This document shows positions 6,672 to 10,205 of a stretch of 10,205 bases of DNA, piece after piece (the stretch's first letter is position 1; the number at the start of each line of letters is the position of its first letter). The notes beneath the pieces are model-generated. The model searched no databases. It was not told the origin of the DNA and saw nothing but the letters and a program-made list of their open reading frames with translations. Where the stretch lies: NCBI GenBank assembly GCA_958354085.1, contig CATWUX010000082.1:1-10205 (forward strand). The letters are read 5' to 3'. A program made the position numbers and the translations under genes. Source of the stretch: an uncultured Oscillospiraceae bacterium (GTDB taxonomy: Bacteria > Bacillota > Clostridia > Oscillospirales > Acutalibacteraceae).

Positions 6672-7172
6672 ATGCCGGTCAAAAATGAGCCGAAGATCAA
6701 AAATCCGCTGATCAAGGCGGTGCGGGAACAGTTGGAGCATCGGGCGCTGTGGCTGTATCTGCTGTGCGACGAAGCCGGAAAACGCGGGCTGGATTGGGAG
6801 GATTTCGGCAGCGCGGCCACCAAGCGCTGCGGTCTTTTTCAGGGCGCGGGATTGGTCAAAAAAGGCGGCACGCAAAGCCTGACCGGACTGAAAAAGACGC
6901 TGTTCACCAAGCCGGCGCAGTGGGTATTCGAGATGGACGTCCGGGAATGCACCGACGACGCGCTGTCCATTGATTTTCATTATTGCCCGCTGGTCAAAGC
7001 ATGGCAAAAGCAGGGATGCTCCGACGAGGAGATCGCCCGGCTGTGCGACATTGCCATGTGCGGCGACCGCGGGATCGCGGAATCGTACGGATGTGAGCTG
7101 CAGCTGAACAAGGTCATCGCCAAAGGCGACGATATCTGCGAAATTCGTTTTAAACGCAAAAAATCCGAATAA
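6672..7172 (+). CDS. L-2-amino-thiazoline-4-carboxylate hydrolase-like protein
   Basis: The product is 166 aa, soluble, with no signal peptide or membrane segment. The central pattern FHYCPLVKAWQKQGCSDEEIARLCDIAMCGDRGIA (102-136) matches what I recall of the ATC hydrolase family (PF14196). In Pseudomonas that enzyme opens the thiazoline ring of ATC on the way to L-cysteine. Cys105, in the HYCP motif, is the most likely functional residue; other cysteines (Cys53, 93, 116, 125, 130, 141) are numerous for so small a protein. It sits 13 nt after hisE behind a strong RBS (GAGGAGG, 6657-6663), so it is almost certainly co-transcribed with the his genes. The true substrate in Firmicutes is not established, and I see nothing that makes it a replacement for HisH, HisF or the phosphatase. 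Confidence 0.7.
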   Translation: MPVKNEPKIKNPLIKAVREQLEHRALWLYLLCDEAGKRGLDWEDFGSAATKRCGLFQGAGLVKKGGTQSLTGLKKTLFTKPAQWVFEMDVRECTDDALSIDFHYCPLVKAWQKQGCSDEEIARLCDIAMCGDRGIAESYGCELQLNKVIAKGDDICEIRFKRKKSE

Positions 7173-7326
7173 AGCCGCCGGTTACCGTTCTAGTTTTGCT
7201 TGCCGATCCTATGCGCACGCGATACTTCGTTTCTTGACTTACCTCCTTATCCGGCCTATACTAAGGATAACGACGTTTCGACAGGGCTCCGAGCGGTACA
7301 ATTCCGAGAGAGGAACGGTCATAAAC
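7173..7326 (+). promoter_or_regulatory. Intergenic region with promoter of the two-component system genes
   Basis: TTGACT (7234-7239), a 17-bp spacer and TATACT (7257-7262) form a near-consensus sigma-A promoter with a start near 7269. This leaves a leader of about 58 nt before the regulator gene. TTATCC (7247-7252) and GGATAA (7265-7270) form a 6-bp inverted repeat around the -10; TCCTTA/TAAGGA is an alternative pairing in the same place. It could be a weak operator. I see no convincing terminator for the his operon between 7173 and 7233, only short imperfect stems, so some read-through into the next genes is possible. Confidence 0.7.
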
Positions 7327-8004
7327 ATGTATAAAATACTCATCGTCGAGGACGATCAGACCATAGCGCGCGCCGTATGCACCCATCTGTGCCGGTGGGA
7401 TTATGATGCAAAAGTCGTTACCGATTTCAAAAATGTGGCTGAACAAGTGCGGCATGAGGAACCGCAGCTGATCCTGATGGACGTTATGCTGCCGTTTTTC
7501 AACGGGTATCACTGGTGTACCGAAATCCGGCGCTTTTCCAAGGTGCCGGTCATCTTTTTATCCTCCGCTTCGGACAATATGAACATCGTCATGGCGATGA
7601 ACATGGGCGGCGACGATTTTATCGCCAAGCCTTTTGATCTGAACGTGCTGACCGCCAAGGTCGGTGCGCTTCTGCGCCGCACCTATTCGTTTCAGGGGCA
7701 GGTGCGCGTGCTGGAGCTGGGCGGTGCCGTGCTCAATCTGAACGATACGACGCTGACCTATGCCGGGCAGAAAATCGACCTGACCAAAAATGAATATAAG
7801 ATTCTGCAGCTGCTCATGGAAAACGGCGGCAAGATCGTTTCCCGCGAGGAAATCATGCAGCGTCTGTGGGAAAGCGACAGCTTTATTGACGATAACACGC
7901 TGACGGTCAACGTTGCGCGGCTGCGGAAAAAGCTGGAGGAAGCCGGCCTTGCCGATTTCATTGCCACAAAAAAGGGGCTCGGTTATCGGATCGAACAAGC
8001 ATGA
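7327..8004 (+). CDS. OmpR/PhoB-family response regulator, BceR-like
   Basis: The product is 225 aa. The receiver domain (1-118) has the acidic pair Asp9/Asp10 (ILIVEDD), phosphoacceptor Asp52 (LILMDVMLP), Ser80 and Lys101 (AKPFD). The winged-helix DNA-binding domain occupies about 127-222 (DLTKNEYKILQLL...VSREEIMQRLW...TLTVNVARLRKKL...GLGYRI). Phosphorylated by the kinase encoded next, it should activate the transporter promoter near 9096. The RR-kinase-ATPase-permease gene order is that of bceRSAB-type modules, which respond to cell-wall-active peptides such as bacitracin; the ligand here is unknown. The start was set at ATG 7327 because MYKILIVEDD is the normal N-terminus and AGAGAGGAA lies upstream (7307-7315). 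A longer reading from 7234 would begin inside the promoter. Confidence 0.93.
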   Translation: MYKILIVEDDQTIARAVCTHLCRWDYDAKVVTDFKNVAEQVRHEEPQLILMDVMLPFFNGYHWCTEIRRFSKVPVIFLSSASDNMNIVMAMNMGGDDFIAKPFDLNVLTAKVGALLRRTYSFQGQVRVLELGGAVLNLNDTTLTYAGQKIDLTKNEYKILQLLMENGGKIVSREEIMQRLWESDSFIDDNTLTVNVARLRKKLEEAGLADFIATKKGLGYRIEQA

Positions 8005-8023
8005 TCGGAAAGGACCATTGCCT

Positions 8024-9019
8024 ATGAAAGCCTTTTTTCACCTGCTCGGCGTGTATCTCCGGCAGACGCTGGTGCCTCTTGCAGCCACCGCCCTGTGCTT
8101 TGGCATCTGCGCGGTTGTATTCGCGCTGTACGGTCTGCCGGTCGAGGCAGTGGGCTATGCGGCGCTGTTGTGCGCAGTCCTGCTGCTCCTCGTATGGCTG
8201 GGCGGTTTTGTTGCGTTTTATCGCCGGCATATGTTGCTGACGTCCGTCACCACGGCCGAGCTGCGCCTCCCCTCGCCGGCCGGCGAAATCGAACGCGACT
8301 ATCAGGAACTGCTCCGCCGTCTGGACGACAGCCGCACCGCGCTCATCTCACAAAAGGATAAGGCGTTCACGGACATGGTGGAATACTACACCATCTGGGC
8401 ACACCAGATCAAAACGCCGATCGCCGCCATGCGCTTATTGCTGCAGGCCGAACCCGCGGAAAACAGCGGCGAGCTGCTGGATCAGCTGTTCCGTATCGAA
8501 CAATATGTGGAAATGGTGCTGCAATACCTGCGTATGGAAAGTCTGAACGACGATCTGCTGTTCCGCCGCGTCGAGCTGGACGACATTGTGAAGCAGGCCG
8601 TGCGCAAATATTCCAAATCGTTTATCCGGAAAAAGCTCCGGCTGGAATACGCCCCGCTGGAGCGGCAGGTGCTGACGGACGAAAAGTGGCTGACCTTCGT
8701 GGTGGAGCAGGTGCTGTCCAACGCGCTGAAATACACGAACGCGGGCACGATCACGATCTATATGCAGGCGGATGCTCCCTGTACGCTCGTCATTGAGGAT
8801 ACCGGCATCGGCATCGCACCGGAGGATCTGCCCCGTGTTTTTGAGCGGGGTTATACCGGCTACAACGGACACGCGGACAAAAAATCGACCGGCATCGGTC
8901 TCTACCTATGCCGCCGCATCCTGCAAAAGCTTTCCCATACCATCGCGATCGAATCGACGGTCGGACAGGGTACCAAAGTCAAAATCGGGCTGGAAACCGC
9001 GCATATACAGCCGGAATAA
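8024..9019 (+). CDS. Intramembrane-sensing histidine kinase, BceS-like
   Basis: The product is 331 aa. Two membrane helices near residues 15-37 and 42-66 are joined by only a few residues, so there is no extracellular sensor domain. This is the hallmark of BceS-type kinases, which take their signal from the partner ABC permease. A short coiled linker (about 85-118) precedes the phosphorylation helix with His127 (WAHQIKTPIAAM). The ATPase domain shows the N box EQVLSNALKYT (Asn233), G1 DTGIGIAPEDL (from Asp259), the F box RVFERGYTG, and G2 STGIGLYL. The start ATG follows GGAAAGGA (8007-8014) by 9 nt and lies 19 nt after the regulator stop codon, so the two genes share a transcript. BceS-like rather than a generic kinase is inferred from topology plus the neighbouring transporter genes. 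Confidence 0.92.
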   Translation: MKAFFHLLGVYLRQTLVPLAATALCFGICAVVFALYGLPVEAVGYAALLCAVLLLLVWLGGFVAFYRRHMLLTSVTTAELRLPSPAGEIERDYQELLRRLDDSRTALISQKDKAFTDMVEYYTIWAHQIKTPIAAMRLLLQAEPAENSGELLDQLFRIEQYVEMVLQYLRMESLNDDLLFRRVELDDIVKQAVRKYSKSFIRKKLRLEYAPLERQVLTDEKWLTFVVEQVLSNALKYTNAGTITIYMQADAPCTLVIEDTGIGIAPEDLPRVFERGYTGYNGHADKKSTGIGLYLCRRILQKLSHTIAIESTVGQGTKVKIGLETAHIQPE

Positions 9020-9027
9020 CCGCTTTC

Positions 9028-9041
9028 TTACCAAATTGTAA
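9028..9041. promoter_or_regulatory. Candidate BceR-type operator
   Basis: TTACC-AAAT-TGTAA fits the TnACA-N4-TGTAA inverted-repeat pattern I recall for BceR-like regulators, with one mismatch (C for A in the left half). The wider symmetric form is CTTAC (9027-9031) / GTAAG (9038-9042). It lies about 60 bp upstream of the -10 box of the transporter genes. A second TGTAAG at 9057-9062, 20 bp downstream and in the same orientation, could be part of a second, weaker site. Confidence 0.6.
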
Positions 9042-9046
9042 GATTG

Positions 9047-9093
9047 AAAGAGAAAATGTAAGCCAAATCCATGGCAAAGCATTTTCTCTTTTT
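9047..9093. terminator. 12-bp inverted repeat with T-run between kinase and ATPase genes
   Basis: AAAGAGAAAATG (9047-9058) and CATTTTCTCTTT (9080-9091) are perfect 12-bp complements with a 21-nt loop, inside which GCC (9062-9064) can pair with GGC (9073-9075). The right arm runs into TTTTT (9089-9093). In RNA this would make a long but A/U-rich hairpin able to end the regulator/kinase transcript. The same DNA lies between the candidate operator and the -10 of the next promoter, so it may instead be a protein-binding site. Confidence 0.55.
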
Positions 9094-9101
9094 GTTATAC
9101 T
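9072..9101 (+). promoter_or_regulatory. Activator-type promoter of the ABC transporter genes
   Basis: TATACT (9096-9101) with TG at 9093-9094 forms a good extended -10. The -35 region is poor: TGGCAA at 9072-9077 (18-bp spacer) matches TTGACA at only three positions. A strong -10 with a weak -35 and an upstream operator is what a response-regulator-activated promoter looks like. The start would be near 9108, giving a short leader of about 26 nt with an AGGAGG RBS at 9120-9125. Confidence 0.65.
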
Positions 9102-9133
9102 GGGCAGGAAGAAACACATAGGAGGCTTTTCAT

Positions 9134-9925
9134 ATGTCCCTTCTCGAAGTCCACAACATCAAAAAAATCTACACCACCCGTTTCGGCGGCAATCCCGTTC
9201 AAGCGCTGACCAATGTATCGTTTTCCGTGGAGCAGGGCGAATACGTCGCGATCATGGGCGAATCCGGCTCGGGCAAAACCACGCTGCTCAACATCCTCGC
9301 CTCGCTGGACAAGCCCACCAGCGGCACGGTGCTGCTCAACGGCAAGGATTTATCCTCTATTAAGGAAAAGGAAATATCCGCGTTTCGGCGGGATAACCTC
9401 GGCTTTGTTTTTCAGGACTTTAACCTCTTGGATACCTTCTCCCTGCAGGACAACATTTTTCTGCCGCTGGTACTGGCGGGCAAACGCTATGACGAAATGC
9501 GCGATCGTCTCCGCCCCATTGCAGCACGACTGAGCATCACGGACATTTTGGCCAAATACCCTTATGAGGTATCCGGCGGGCAAAAGCAGCGGGCGGCTGT
9601 CGCCCGCGCGCTGATCACCAATCCGCAGCTGGTGCTGGCGGACGAACCGACCGGCGCGCTGGATTCCCACGCAACGGACGGATTGCTGCGTCTGTTCGAT
9701 GAAATCAACGCCGACGGCCAGACCATTCTCATGGTCACCCACAGTGTCAAGGCCGCCAGCCATGCCAAACGGGTACTGTTCATCAAGGACGGCGAAGTGT
9801 TCCATCAGCTGTACCGCGCCTCTCTCTCCAGCGAGGATATGTACGTGAAGATATCGGATACTCTCGCCATGATGGCAACGGGAGGTGAACGGGCAGCCGG
9901 CGGGCTGTCCGGCGACCATGAGTAA
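9134..9925 (+). CDS. ABC transporter ATP-binding protein, BceA-like
   Basis: The product is 263 aa, a cytoplasmic ATPase of the MacB/BceA/LolD branch. Visible are Walker A GESGSGKT (42-49), Q-loop Gln94 (FVFQDFNLLD), ABC signature VSGGQKQR (146-153), Walker B LVLADE (166-171) with catalytic Glu171, the D-loop GALDS, and switch His203 (VTHS). It should pair with the permease encoded next, powering detection and resistance to a peptide antimicrobial and passing the signal to the kinase. The start ATG follows AGGAGG (9120-9125) by 8 nt. The last 8 nt overlap the permease gene. The C-terminal tail after about residue 245 (ATGGERAAGGLSGDHE) looks loosely conserved and is encoded where the next gene's upstream region lies. 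Confidence 0.94.
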   Translation: MSLLEVHNIKKIYTTRFGGNPVQALTNVSFSVEQGEYVAIMGESGSGKTTLLNILASLDKPTSGTVLLNGKDLSSIKEKEISAFRRDNLGFVFQDFNLLDTFSLQDNIFLPLVLAGKRYDEMRDRLRPIAARLSITDILAKYPYEVSGGQKQRAAVARALITNPQLVLADEPTGALDSHATDGLLRLFDEINADGQTILMVTHSVKAASHAKRVLFIKDGEVFHQLYRASLSSEDMYVKISDTLAMMATGGERAAGGLSGDHE

Positions 9926-10205
9926 GCTGTTCTATTCCCGTCTTGCGGTCAACAATATCCGCAAAAACTCTAAGACCTACTTCCCTTATCTCCTTACCTG
10001 CATCGGCACGATCGTCATGTTTTACAATATGTGCTTTGTCGCGCAGGCAAAGCAGATCGGCTCGTTTGGCTCCAGTGACAGTCTGCGCAATATGCTGTCT
10101 TTCGGCAGCGCCGTCATCGCTATTTTTTCGCTGATCTTCCTTTTTTACACCAACAGCTTTCTGATGAAGCGCCGAAAAAAGGAATTCGGACTGTTCAATA
10201 TTCTC
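9918..10205 (+). CDS. FtsX-family ABC transporter permease, BceB-like (partial, 3' end outside window)
   Basis: The first 96 residues are present and the frame is open at the window edge. The N-terminus SKLFYSRLAVNNIRKNSKTYFPYLLTCIGTIVMFY is typical of BceB-type permeases, with membrane helix 1 at about 22-40. A second helix at about 65-85 (SAVIAIFSLIFLFYTNSFLM) is followed by KRRKKEFGLFNIL, the conserved cytoplasmic loop of the family. The large extracellular domain that recognises the peptide would come later, so the substrate cannot be inferred. The ATG overlaps the ATPase stop codon by 8 nt in another frame and has no clear Shine-Dalgarno sequence close by (GGAGG at 9881-9885 is 32 nt away), so translation probably depends on coupling to the ATPase gene. 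An in-frame GTG at 9885 is less likely. Confidence 0.92.
   Translation, partial: MSKLFYSRLAVNNIRKNSKTYFPYLLTCIGTIVMFYNMCFVAQAKQIGSFGSSDSLRNMLSFGSAVIAIFSLIFLFYTNSFLMKRRKKEFGLFNIL

Noticed and set aside
7234..7326. Longer N-terminus for the response regulator starting at a TTG near 7234
   Set aside because: That codon is inside the -35 box, and the extra 31 residues precede a standard receiver N-terminus (MYKILIVEDD).
1..10205. Mobile element, phage, CRISPR array, tRNA or rRNA
   Set aside because: I saw no transposase or integrase signatures, no regularly spaced repeats, and no tRNA- or rRNA-like sequence; the base composition looks even across the window.

Overview
The window looks like chromosomal DNA from a moderately GC-rich Gram-positive Firmicute, probably a clostridial gut-type lineage (Oscillospirales-like). 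This is inferred from gene content: short-form HisG paired with HisZ, a Bce-type two-component/ABC module, strong AGGAGG-type ribosome binding sites and compact operons. All recognised genes lie on the + strand. There is no sign of insertion sequences, phage, CRISPR, tRNA or rRNA.

Layout. (1) 1-256 is the 3' end of a penicillin-binding protein transpeptidase gene (KTGTA box), closed by a Rho-independent terminator near 268-315. (2) 362-444 is a well-formed promoter with TTGACA and an extended -10. It is overlaid by a perfect 9-bp inverted repeat and a second, overlapping 6-bp one, and is followed by a short leader hairpin and a strong RBS. (3) 445-6658 is a tightly packed histidine biosynthesis operon, hisZ-hisG-hisD-hisC-hisB-hisA/hisI-hisE, in which HisA and HisI are fused into one 346-residue protein. 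hisH, hisF and a histidinol-phosphate phosphatase gene are absent from the cluster. A small gene of the L-2-amino-thiazoline-4-carboxylate (ATC) hydrolase type (6672-7172) closes the operon. (4) 7173-7326 is an intergenic region with a near-consensus promoter (TTGACT, 17 bp, TATACT). (5) 7327-10205 is a Bce-type module: OmpR-family response regulator, short two-TM histidine kinase, ABC ATPase, and the beginning of a FtsX/BceB-type permease that runs off the window. A separate promoter precedes the ATPase gene. It has a candidate BceR-type operator about 60 bp upstream of its -10 and a 12-bp inverted repeat between the operator and the -10.

How the genes work together. HisZ and HisG start the pathway from PRPP and ATP. 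HisE and the HisI domain convert PR-ATP to ProFAR, the HisA domain isomerises it to PRFAR, and then HisF/HisH (not in the window) would make IGP. HisB, HisC, an unlinked phosphatase and HisD complete histidine. The downstream module is independent. By family analogy the permease/ATPase and the kinase detect a cell-wall-active peptide, and the regulator switches on the transporter genes.

Nothing here is a clearly undescribed system. The points most worth a second look are the HisA-HisI fusion with the missing hisH/hisF, the palindromic control region in place of a T-box leader, the ATC-hydrolase-like gene at the end of a his operon, and the superimposed operator/hairpin/promoter ahead of the transporter genes.
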